A DNA stretch of 18,014 nucleotides, taken from positions 1 to 18,014 of the forward strand of contig NWUY0300048238.1 in assembly GCA_004151065.3 (NCBI GenBank), given 5' to 3'. Numbering within the stretch: position 1 is the first letter of the stretch; the number at the start of each line of letters is the position of its first letter. Below are positions 9,891-18,014 of the stretch, piece after piece. The notes under the pieces were generated by a model that had not been told where the DNA came from, ran no database searches, and worked only from the letters and a program-made list of their open reading frames with translations. Origin of the DNA: Larix sibirica (lineage: Eukaryota > Streptophyta > Pinopsida > Pinales > Pinaceae). The translations under genes were made by a program, and so were the position numbers.

Positions 9891-11855
9891 AAACCATGAG
9901 CATGAGGTCGAACCTCAGGGCGTCTAGGTTGGGTGTAAAAGCACACAACCAATCCCCATGAGGGAGGAATCCATTGTTAAACTCATTAATATACAATCAA
10001 AGCATATGGAAGTTAAGAAATAACCTGGGATCGATTCCCATAAATTAACAACCTTTAGATGAAAATTTTTTTAGGATAATAAAACAACAAGAAGGATATC
10101 TTTGGGAACAAACCCTACGCTCTATGTAAACTCAGAGTTGGGCAAAACGTTCAACACACACACATGAGTTTAAACAACCAAATACAATACATGATTCTAC
10201 TATGTCAAATAAACCCTGTGCCCTGTAGGGAAAACAATTTATAAAGAACAAGTATATAAACTCCACAGGCCTTGCCCTGATTAATACATAAATAAACATG
10301 AATATCATTTAAAACATAGAGTGCACGTTTCACCATTTAATATAGAGAGTCAATACCACAGAGGGCAAATCGACCTAAGGTCAATACATAGGAATTGCCA
10401 TGTTATAACTAAACAAAATATTGATGTTGCTTAATAGAGGCAAAAGACCTTCAGGAAATAAACATCAGGTTTACATAACAATCATTATAATCTACAATAG
10501 TCCGACCATAACAACCTGGGCAACGTAACCCTTAATTTCTCAACATAAAAGTCAGCTTCGAAAGAGGAATGTGGGCCATTGAGGCCATGATCTTACCAGA
10601 GGTTCTATTATGAACGAGCAAGCTTCACGAGCCACACTCCACTCATGGTTCACCTGTTGCAAACAAACAAACTCTTAATACAATGGATGTATCTCGTAAA
10701 CAACTAAACTAAAACTTAGATAACATGGACTGGCCATTATTTCTTACCTTAGCCAAGATTTGGACACGTTGGAACAACTAGGAGGTTAAAACCCTCCATC
10801 CTCCAAGCAGAAAGAACTATTAACCCCCTCCTCACTGTACATAGAGTCTATATGTTGAACCACAGACACCATCCTAGCTCAAGTAAGAGGTAAATGAGTA
10901 GAAACAACCCCTACGACCTGAGGTCGAATGGAGGGGAAAATACCTTGAGTGAACTAGAGGTCTCACGACCCAACACAAATGCAAATAGGGAAGAACAGTC
11001 CCGAATGAGGAGTTTTACCATTTGAGTGAAGTGTACAACCAAACATTTACTCCCCTACCATCATAGGCCCTCGTGGAAGCTCGAGGAGGGAGGTTTCATT
11101 TTCCATATTTAATACTTGTACGTTGCCAACTCAATAGACATTATAACCATGCAATTCAACCTTGATCTAACACCTTGTTCAATGTTAAATGGATTGCACC
11201 ATAAGTTAATGTAAAGCATGAACGTTGGACCATTGTGTTAACACCTTGTGCAATGACAAATGGATCGCACCATAGGGTAATGTAAAGACTTGAAAATTGG
11301 GTAGTTCGATCCCCTGCATAAAAGGTTAGTAAAATATTAGCATGCATGCTAAGTAAGTCATGGCTTAGAGGCCACGTCCCCAAGGTCGACTTCACTTAGT
11401 AAAAACAATGCTTATGCTAACGAGTAAAAAAGACATAGAAATAAACATACAAGTAAATCATGGCAATAGTTTAACATGAGAAAATATATATCTATATATG
11501 AATTGAGCAAATATCTAATTGATGTTATAGTTGGAACATCGTCATAAGTGGCTAGTACAACATGCATAAACTATGATTGAAAGCGAGTAAGCTTGGATTA
11601 AAAGTAGACCAAGATCTCCATTAAAACTAGACAACACTAAAGTGCTTAAGGCCTAGCACAATACATAAGAATGATAGTAGTACACTTACAAGGCTAATTA
11701 TATCTAGGAGTTAAGACAATAATAAATTATAATTATACAAAGTTATATGAGTTTATCAATATAGCATCATTGTTCAAACAAATGAAACGAGGACTGTACT
11801 TAAATATGGTGTTGTTGGCTAATAAGATGTCCACAATTATACCCGCTACAAAGAA
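9891..11855. other. About 2 kb without a recognisable gene
   Basis: No open frame here looks like a protein; the longest, 79 codons at 11395-11156 on the minus strand, reads through a duplicated segment and is not convincing. The text has moderate GC for the window and several CCTNAGGTCGA-like words (near 9905, 10371, 10917 and 11379) that hint at an old repeat family. On the minus strand AAG/GTAAG near 10750 and TTTGCAACAG near 10660 resemble splice sites but bracket no coding exon that I can read. Confidence 0.45.
11168..11287. repeat. Duplicated 49-bp segment (period 71 bp)
   Basis: TAACACCTTGTTCAATG and the following bases to GTAAAG at 11168-11216 recur at 11239-11287, with GGATTGCACCATAAG against GGATCGCACCATAGG inside. 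There are two units with a 22-bp spacer. This is a simple local duplication inside non-coding DNA. Confidence 0.85.
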
Positions 11856-11881
11856 ACACACACACACAGATATATATATAA
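11856..11881. repeat. Compound (AC)n-(AT)n microsatellite
   Basis: About six AC units (11856-11868) are directly followed by about six AT units (11870-11881). It lies within a chance 63-codon opening that I do not regard as a gene. Confidence 0.9.
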
Positions 11882-13209
11882 TTATTAAGAGGTTTTTGGT
11901 AACATTACACTTCTTTCAAATTGTACTCATTCAACACCGGGAAAATATAATTCTCATGTAATCCCTTTAACAAATCCTTCAAGAAATCAATCAACTTCCC
12001 TTTGTCGACAATTTAGATCTCCAATCCCCTCTGCTCATACTCCATCAAGTCACAAGTTTTTTACGTTTTACCAAGACCCCCACATACTAACCTTACTTAC
12101 TACTTATAATGCAATATTCTAACTAGAGGGTAACTCTTTTCATGCATAATTGTTTGGTAAAATACGAGGGTACAATTCTTAGGTAAAAGACAAGTGATCT
12201 AAACTTATTATGTATAATGGAAATGGGAAAAACTTGGTATTATAATAATTGATCAATGCATGACGATCACCTACTATGCCACATATATATCCATGGAATC
12301 ATAGTTGGGTCAAAATTCACAATATGACCAAATAATTACTTTATATCAAAACAAGGATAGGGAGAACACATGATTAAGGTAGAAAAAGGACAATTATTCT
12401 TAATTCTAATATATAATTATTACTTCAACAAAGTTAAATTCAAACTCGTGTAGTAATTATGGATGTTAAAGAATCCAAGGCTATATGGATCAAAAGAAAA
12501 ACTTTAAACAAATTCCATTACATGCAAAATGCCTACATAGAATAATTGCACTAAAAGCTATGATTATTATGTTAAAAAATTGTTTGCCTTTTAAGTGATA
12601 CATAATTATGTTTTTTATAAATGAAAGAGAAAGCGTGGCCACTATATAGTCATATGTAATCAATGCACGAAACGTAGTGATTTTATCACACGGAAATGCA
12701 ACATAATTATATTTGATTTGCAATCCATAAATGTACGTTATGGTTAAATTATCTATGATTTATTTCAAAGACATGTAAATAATATATTATATTCTTGGTA
12801 ATTATAGGGTTGTTATGGTCATGCATGTTTTACTTCAGTCATTAGGAACCATTACCATGTTGGATGAGTGTCTTTTTAGATTCGTAAATATAAGTGATTT
12901 CGAGAAAATGGTTTTGTTTTTTTAAGCTAGGTAAGATTATATGATTTTATAGAAATTGTATACATAAAAAATTGTTGAGTTTTCTATATGGGAGACCAAG
13001 TTAACAACAAAATTGGAGATTGTCCTTGTTTATCATTTTGATTTTAACATTTGAGTTATAGGAGTCTTTATCCAAATAAAAAGTTGAATATAATTAGCCA
13101 TATAAACAAAAACTACTTGACTCAGAAAACCATAAGAGAGAATTGACATAAATTAAGCTAAATGTCTATGTCTTCATTTGACATGGAAATGATAGGCACC
13201 TCTCGACCA
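11882..13209. other. AT-rich stretch of 1.3 kb with nothing identified
   Basis: I find no conserved motif, repeat or credible coding region on either strand. The 77-codon minus-strand opening at 12723-12490 is AT-rich with Ile/Phe-heavy composition and no recognisable domain. Confidence 0.5.
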
Positions 13210-13625
13210 TGAGTAGCCTTGTCGTCCTTCTCGACAAATTCCAAGCTTGTTGTGGCCTTGAGGATGAAGTTAAGGTCGGAGTCCATGCTCCAAATTTGTT
13301 CCTGGGATTTGTCAAGATGACTCACAACACTTCATTGTGCTCTAATTTACTATCCCGCATCACTTTGGCAAGAAGAGCTTTCATTTGCTAGTGAAAGGCA
13401 ACGGTTTTGAAATATTTTGACTCTTGTGACCTAGAGGTGCCAGCATTCTAGAACCAATGTGCTTATTTCATGCTCAATATCTACCTGACGAAGATAACCC
13501 TATTTATTTTTAGTCAGGCCTCTTTACTGGCAATTTCCTTTTTAATCATGACAAGAGTTTGCTTCTAGTATATAGTTTCGTCCATAGATGCCTCCTTCAT
13601 TGCCTTGGTTTACGGGCCTAGCCTC
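13210..13625 (-). pseudogene. Decayed reading with coiled-coil-like composition, unknown function
   Basis: Minus-strand reading across two or three frames gives charged, helix-friendly segments in a consistent order: AMKEASMDETIY and MIKKEIASKEA (about 13605-13510), then LLAKVMRDSKLEHNEVL (about 13380-13325), then LDKSQEQIWSMDSDL and LEFVEKDDKATHG (about 13320-13215). The composition looks like a coding relic rather than random AT-rich DNA, but stops and shifts are frequent and I cannot name a family. It lies downstream of the RNase H remnant on the same strand, so it may be part of the same element or an unrelated relic. The plus-strand openings at 13209-13391 and 13681-13962 are probably chance. 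Confidence 0.3.
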
Positions 13626-14329
13626 CTTCCCTTGTCTTCACATCGGCCATGATTGTTACCTTCCATTTTGAGGGATAAGATTGGAGCTCGACCAAGAAAC
13701 CACAGAGAGAGATCAAATCCCCTACATGTTGTTGTTAGAACCAGTCGCTAGCCCAACACAAGAAGGCCTTAGAGCTAGACAAATCAAGTCCAAACCCCCA
13801 CCCAAATGCAGGGATGGACCAAATCAAGTTGATCAGCACTTAAATTATCAGACTAATGAGGAGCAAAAGAGAAAAAAATCCAACTGTCTTGACAAGGAGG
13901 TTATCCTAGATTTAGGAGTTCCTATTAAAGAATCACCAACATATCACCATCATTATTCATGACCTCCCTTTCCTTTGGTTGGACTATCTTAGTTGGCATT
14001 GTCATTAAGGTGAAATGATGGTAGAGAACTGTCAGGGATTATCCTTTTGCTATCATCGAGTAGGAGGGATGTGGGTATCATGCTCGCATAATCCACTATC
14101 TTCATGTAAAACTTCCACAAAATTCCCATCACATCATTGGTAAATCCATCTATAATCAATGGTGGGCAAAGGGCTCTACATTGCCACGGTTGGGATGCTC
14201 GGTGGCATCATTACCCATTCCTTCCATCCCATTTGGGGAGCTATTAGCTTATTTGGAAAGAGAAAGATAGTCATTGGTTAATGTTGTTGAGATTGTTTGA
14301 GACCAATCAATGTCGAGAACTTCATGATT
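13626..14329. other. Spacer between two coding relics; no gene identified
   Basis: The minus strand has short coding-like pieces (for example KWKVTIMADVKTREGG near 13665-13620) but nothing that I can assign. A 93-codon plus-strand opening at 13681-13962 is polar and Pro/Gln/Lys-rich with no domain. It may be a shadow of a minus-strand relic. Confidence 0.3.
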
Positions 14330-14735
14330 TCACTCAACCCCAGCATTGGCTAAGCGATCGACCACCTTGTTCATTGTTTGGAAGACATGAGAAGGGATAA
14401 GGGCCGGAATATGAGCCAAGTGTTTGCTATCCATTCTAGGATTTCCTCCAATCCTAGTTCTTTGAGATTTTGCTAATTGTCGAGCCATTATGGAGCTTGC
14501 TCAACATGTGGACGATGATCTAAGAATATTCTTTAACAACTAGCTCGGAGTGACCTTAATGAATGGCAATATGAAGGCCTCTCTAAGGCATGCAATTCCA
14601 CGACATTGTTGGTGATTATTCCTAAAGAACCAACATAAATCCATTCAATGTGGCCTTGATCATTGCATATGAGTCCACCAAAGCATGTTGGCCCAGGATT
14701 GCCTTTAGACACTAGTACATATGGGGTCAATTTTC
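14330..14735 (-). pseudogene. Second RNase H domain remnant, frameshifted
   Basis: The open part (14730-14533) has SKGNPGP, GGLICNDQGHIEW, YVGSLG and TNNVVELHAL, the first half of an archaeal/plant-type RNase H. After a frameshift near 14578 the reading continues GLHIAIH-stop-GHSELVVKEYS-stop-IIVHMLSKLHNG, and after a second shift (about 14480-14440) it ends HIPALIPSHVFQTMNKVVDRLANAGVE, the usual last helix. Of the four active-site acids, the first Asp is lost, Glu in VVEL is kept, the Asp of GDS has become Tyr (EYS) and the last Asp (VVDRLAN) is kept. The sequence differs clearly from the RNase H at 485-872, so it comes from another subfamily. No reverse transcriptase is visible upstream; the next 0.2 kb is repeat DNA and then an LTR. 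Confidence 0.8.
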
Positions 14736-14748
14736 GATGACATATTAT

Positions 14749-14778
14749 GACAATACGGAGTAACTCGTTCGTATTGTC
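14749..14778. repeat. Short inverted repeat (9-bp arms)
   Basis: GACAATACG at 14749-14757 pairs perfectly with CGTATTGTC at 14770-14778 across 12 bases. It sits between the RNase H remnant and a local tandem repeat and could be the tip of a small fold-back element. Confidence 0.6.
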
Positions 14779-14840
14779 GATAATTACTACATAATTACTG
14801 ATATTTTTATTTTTTTATTTTGTTTCTGTCCTCCCCAACG

Positions 14841-14940
14841 ATTGTCATAAGTTTGATGAATGTTCATAATTCGTCGCACTTACAATGAATGAGAATTGTA
14901 AGTTTGACGACTATTCTTAGTTCGTCGCTCTTACGACCTA
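14841..14940. repeat. Diverged tandem repeat of about 50 bp with TTCGTCGC core
   Basis: Two direct units begin ATTGTCATAAGTTTGATGA (14841) and ATTGTAAGTTTGACGA (14895). Each later has TTCGTCGCNCTTAC. GCGACGAA-type words are common in plant DNA transposon ends, but I see no matching inverted end here. Confidence 0.6.
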
Positions 14941-15306
14941 TAGTATTGTGAGGTAAATTATATGATATAATTCAACACATTAAACTTTCAACCTGGGGGC
15001 TCGTAAGTTGTGAAGTGCTTAGCAAATTATATGCATAGTTGAATCTTAAAGTGTTTCAAAACCTATCTAAATCATGCCTCTATCCTTCAATAGACGAATC
15101 TGAAAACAACAAAGCTAGGATCCCTCACACTCAAATAAAATCTTCACACATTAATCACACTTCTTTTGAAATTAAGCATTATGCAGCATGGTTATATGAG
15201 CATAGTTCTTAGACCCTCTGTGAAACTTTGAACTGCTAATGTTAGTCCCAAAAGAAGCTGTTAGCACACCAAAGCACTTTTGAACAACTCTTCAAGTAAA
15301 GTCTAC

Positions 15307-15595
15307 AATCTTTTAGAACCAATACTATTGCAACATGGCTATGTAAGCAAGATGCTAGACCCTATGTGAGCCTTTGGATTGTTGATACCGATTCCAGAAG
15401 AAACTATCAGAAGCCAAAGCAATTCTGAAACACTCTCCAATAAAATTCTATAATCTTTTGGAACTAATACTATCCAACATGGCTATGTAAGCAGGATGCT
15501 AGACCCTCTGTGAGCCTTTGAATTGTTAATACTAATTCCTAAATAAACTATCAAAAGACAAAGCAATTCCGAAACACTCTCCAATAAAATTCTAT
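15307..15595. repeat. Internal tandem repeat of the LTR, about 144 bp per unit
   Basis: Units at 15307-15451 and 15452-15595 share AATCTTTTGGAACTAATACT, CAACATGGCTATGTAAGCA, GATGCTAGACCCT and GAAACACTCTCCAATAAAATTCTAT. A third partial unit begins near 15596 and a more diverged one precedes at about 15175. The other LTR has one unit fewer (start near 16476, then the partial one near 16617). Confidence 0.88.
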
Positions 15596-16009
15596 AGTAT
15601 TTTGGAACCAACACTATTGCAACATGGTTATGTAGTAGAGTGTTGATCTCTCTATAAAACTTTGATTGTTGATATAAATTCCACAAAGATTCTAGTGATA
15701 AACCATCACACCATTGCAATATGCTCATAAAATGAAATTAAATGGATACACACATGCATCTGTAATCACACAATTGAAAGAGAAATCTTATTGGGCAGCA
15801 TATACCAGAGAAGGGGCCCTGCCTCCCTTGGCATATAGTGCCAAGAATACTATAGCAGGAGAATCACAACTTGCAGGAATAAACTCTTTCTTCCAGCATA
15901 AATAAATTACATAATGATATTTACTCTTCAACATTTCCTACCTCCAGCCTCTTCCCTAACTCTCCTACCTCTATAATCTAAATGAATCTCACATGCTTCT
16001 ATGCCCTCT

Positions 16010-16017
16010 TATTTATA
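16010..16017 (-). promoter_or_regulatory. Candidate TATA box of the 14947-16083 LTR
   Basis: The minus strand reads TATAAATA about 66 bases inside the LTR start. The same word occurs at the equivalent place in the other LTR. This would imply a very short U3 region. It is a sequence match only. Confidence 0.45.
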
Positions 16018-16094
16018 CGTAAATATCTCATTTCATAAAAAGGAAAGGAGTTACAACTAGATCCAATAAAATTGGATCCAACAGCTTAAGCACT

Positions 16095-16112
16095 TCCCCG
16101 GCAACAGCGCCA
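16095..16112 (-). other. Primer-binding site, tRNA-Asp type
   Basis: The minus strand reads TGGCGCTGTTGCCGGGGA, complementary to the 3' end of plant tRNA-Asp (TCCCCGGCAACGGCGCCA) except for one base. It begins three bases after the CA end of the LTR at 16116-17103, the expected place, which fixes the element's direction as minus and makes that LTR the 5' one. Confidence 0.9.
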
Positions 16113-16115
16113 AAA

Positions 16116-17103
16116 TGTTGGGTAAATTATATGATACAATTCAACACAATAAATTGTCAACCCGAGGGCTCTTAAGCTTGTGAAGTGCTTGGAAAAATAT
16201 ATGCAAAGATGAATCTTAAAATGCTTCAAAATCTATCTAAATCATACATATCTCCTTCAATAGACAAATATGAAAACAACAAAGATGGGATACCTCACAC
16301 TCAAATAAAATATTTGCACAACAATCACACTCCTTTTGAAATTAAGCATTATCGAATACGGCTATATGAGCAAAGTGCTTAGACTCTATGTGAACCTTTG
16401 AACTATATATATTATTCCCAAAAGAATTTATGGTTACACCAAAGCAAATTTGAATAATTCTTCAAGTAAAATTATAATCTTTTGGAACTAATAATGGTGC
16501 AACATGGCTATGTAAGCAGGATGTTAGACCCTCTGTGATCCTTTGAATTGTTGATACTAATTCAGAAGAAACTATCAGAAGCCAAATAAATTCTGAAACA
16601 CTCTCCAATAAAAGTCGATAGTCTTTTGGAACCAACACTATTGCAACATGGTTATGTAGAAGAGCGTTGGGATCTCTATAAACCTTTGACTGTTGATATA
16701 AATTCCACAAAGATTCTAGTGATAAACCAACACACCGTCACAATTTTCTCATAAAATGAGATTAAATGAATACGCACATGCATCTATAATCACACAATTG
16801 AAAGAGAAAGCTAATTAGATAGCATATACCAAAGAGGAGGCCATGCCTCCCTTCGCATATACTGCCAAGAAGACTACAACAGGAGAATCACAACTTGCAA
16901 CAATAAACCCTTTATTCTAGCATAAAGAAATTACATAATGACCTTTACTCTTCAACCTCTCCTACCTCCAGCCTCTTCCCTAACTCTCCTCCCTCTATAA
17001 TCTAAATGAATCTCACATGTTTCTATGCTCTCTTATTTATACATAAAGCTCTTCTTTCATAAAAAGAAGAGTTACAACTAGATCCAAGAAAAATGGATCC
17101 ACA
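16116..17103 (-). repeat. LTR (5' LTR in element orientation), 988 bp
   Basis: In element orientation it runs from about 17103 to 16116 and ends in ACCCAACA next to the primer-binding site. Its outer start (TGTGGATCC) has drifted from the TGTTGGATCC of the other LTR. It is diverged from its partner by many substitutions and one tandem unit, so the insertion is old. The openings 16185-16382 (plus) and 16710-16462 (minus) are LTR sequence. Confidence 0.85.
17034..17041 (-). promoter_or_regulatory. Candidate TATA box of the 16116-17103 LTR
   Basis: The minus strand reads TATAAATA about 62 bases inside the LTR, matching the position of the same word in the other LTR. In the intact element this would be the promoter that drives the genomic RNA. 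Confidence 0.45.
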
Positions 17104-17230
17104 ACCAACCCAGTCTTTGACTTAACTAAATTAAGACAATAATTGGTTGAAGATCATTAAGAGCAATATTTATCCATATCCCAAATTCGTTGGTGGAAAT
17201 ATAAGGGAAAATTGCTAGTTGCAAGAACAA

Positions 17231-17369
17231 ACAGACGTTGCAGGATCAACACAGATGAAGGATTGGACACAGACGTTGCAAGATCAACACAGATGCTGCA
17301 GGATCGGACACATACGCTACAGGATCAAACACAGACATTGCAGGATCAAAACAATGTTGCTGCAGGAAC
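17231..17369 (+). repeat. 18-21-bp tandem repeat, about seven units
   Basis: Units start at 17231, 17251, 17269, 17289, 17310, 17331 and 17351, each a variant of ACAGACGTTGCAGGATCAAC. Four units keep a 20-21-bp length and part of the plus strand stays open (17212-17514), reading TQMLQDR, THTLQDQ, TQTLQDQ. That seven-residue pattern follows from the 21-bp period. I see no start context or homology that would make it a gene. Confidence 0.85.
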
Positions 17370-18014
17370 ATGGAAATCGTTGAATCCTGCCAGATCCTCA
17401 AGGATTTGGTTAAGAAACAAACTTATATGCTCCAAACAATCATTAATACATCGAATATTCATATTTTTAGCATTATTAGGCCTTTTAAATTGCATGAGTG
17501 AAAATGGATCATGATGGATGATGTAGGTAAATATGTTACAATGAAGGTGTAAATTAATGAAATATATAGAGAAAGTGATACACAACTACGTAAAATAATA
17601 CTTCAAAACATGTTAATTATGGAGCTCAACAATAGGGTTATAGAGTAACAAAATAAATCGAAAAACAATTTAATTTAAATGACATGCGTAAAAAATGATC
17701 CCACCTTGTAAAAAACAATAAATTATACCTTGGATAAGTATTGTGGATCAAGGATTACAACATGCTCCCTTTCTCCACTATCAACTACTCCTTCTTCTTG
17801 TTAAACTTCAGATCAAGAAAATGAGACTCTTTGAGTTTCTATAATAGAAAAATAAACATTTCAAATTCATGTTCCTGAAATCTAAAGAAAGAGAAAAATA
17901 ATTATTAATTAACAAAGATTACTTTTATGAAAAGATCAAACAGTAATCCAAATTCACGGAATCTAAATAAGTACATCTTAAAAAAAATCAAAATTATAAC
18001 AAAAATTCCTATCC
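17370..18014. other. AT-rich tail of the window; nothing identified
   Basis: No repeat, motif or credible coding region is visible. The short openings at 17212-17514 (plus) and 17585-17346 (minus) overlap on opposite strands and neither resembles a known protein. Confidence 0.5.

Larger units (their letters stand above)
14947..16083 (-). repeat. LTR (3' LTR in element orientation), 1137 bp
   Basis: In element orientation it begins TGTTGGATCC at 16083 and ends near 14947. It matches the other LTR through shared blocks such as GTAAATTATATGAT, ATCTATCTAAATCAT, AGATTCTAGTGATAAACCA and CCTACCTCCAGCCTCTTCCC. It is about 150 bp longer because it has one more unit of an internal tandem repeat. The outer end (TGTGAGG) has diverged from the inner TGTTGGG. 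The 81-codon minus-strand opening at 15728-15483 and the plus-strand one at 15714-15905 are LTR sequence, not genes. Confidence 0.85.
14947..17103 (-). mobile_element. Minus-strand LTR retroelement reduced to LTR-PBS-LTR
   Basis: Two direct repeats of about 1 kb (14947-16083 and 16116-17103) flank only 32 bp. In minus orientation the inner ends are TG...CA: TGTTGGATCC starts the 14947-16083 copy and ACCCAACA ends the 16116-17103 copy. After three spacer bases comes an 18-base match to the tRNA-Asp 3' end. Plant Ty3/gypsy elements of the Athila/Tat type often use tRNA-Asp, so that lineage is my inference. No gag, pol or polypurine tract is left between the LTRs. It could be a non-autonomous miniature element or a larger element that lost its interior by deletion. 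The flanks (AGTAT at 14942-14946, ACCAA at 17104-17108) are not a matching target duplication. Confidence 0.83.

Noticed and set aside
9904-9950. tRNA-like B box on the minus strand (GGTTCGACCTC) with a weak A box upstream, suggesting a SINE or tRNA gene
   Set aside because: No cloverleaf can be drawn, the A box match is poor, and no tail or target duplication is visible.
10026-10040. T-arm-like GGGATCGATTCCCA
   Set aside because: It is a short palindrome on its own, with no other tRNA parts nearby.
10660-10760. Minus-strand intron suggested by GTAAG and TTTGCAACAG
   Set aside because: The flanking sequence has no readable exon in any frame, and such words are frequent by chance.
13681-13962. 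93-codon plus-strand opening as a gene
   Set aside because: No domain, no start context and low-information polar composition. It lies opposite minus-strand coding-like pieces, so chance or shadow is more likely.
15483-15728. 81-codon minus-strand opening, with a relative at 16710-16462
   Set aside because: The similarity between the two exists only because both are copies of the LTR internal repeat.

Overview
This window looks like nuclear DNA from a plant with a large, repeat-rich, AT-rich genome. A seed plant, possibly a conifer or other gymnosperm, is my inference; no single sequence proves the species. The reasons are an old plant-type L1 LINE whose C-terminal end carries an RNase H domain, an LTR element with a tRNA-Asp primer-binding site (a plant Ty3/gypsy habit), long stretches without any open frame, and many diverged tandem repeats. 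I found no intact protein-coding gene, no tRNA or rRNA gene and no CRISPR array. Most open frames are chance openings or fragments of decayed retroelements.

Layout. Positions 1-484 are the 3' flank of a LINE. Positions about 485-4541 hold a badly decayed L1-like LINE on the minus strand, read from high to low coordinates as endonuclease (4541-3735), reverse transcriptase (3175-2330), connection region plus CCHC-like zinc finger (1440-1002) and RNase H (872-485). Its presumed 5' part (4561-5817) is unreadable. Positions 5818-9890 are two head-to-tail copies of a repeat of about 1.75 kb. Each begins with five units of a 58-bp minisatellite. Copy 1 is interrupted by a GC-richer insertion of about 0.5 kb flanked by a 33-bp duplication, and copy 2 ends in a near-perfect 27-bp hairpin. 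Both ambiguous bases (N) in the window sit exactly on repeat junctions.

Positions 9891-13200 hold no recognisable gene, only a 49-bp duplicated segment and a microsatellite. Positions 13210-14735 (minus strand) hold a second decayed RNase H domain and, downstream of it, a broken reading with coiled-coil-like composition. Positions 14947-17103 are a minus-strand LTR element made of two LTRs of about 1 kb separated by only 32 bp, nearly all of it the primer-binding site. Positions 17231-17369 are an 18-21-bp tandem repeat, and the rest is AT-rich with nothing identified.

No pathway or operon is present. The window records successive retroelement insertions, internal deletions and tandem duplications. 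The most informative items are the two RNase H remnants, the LTR-PBS-LTR element, and the tandem 1.75-kb repeat whose junctions coincide with the Ns.
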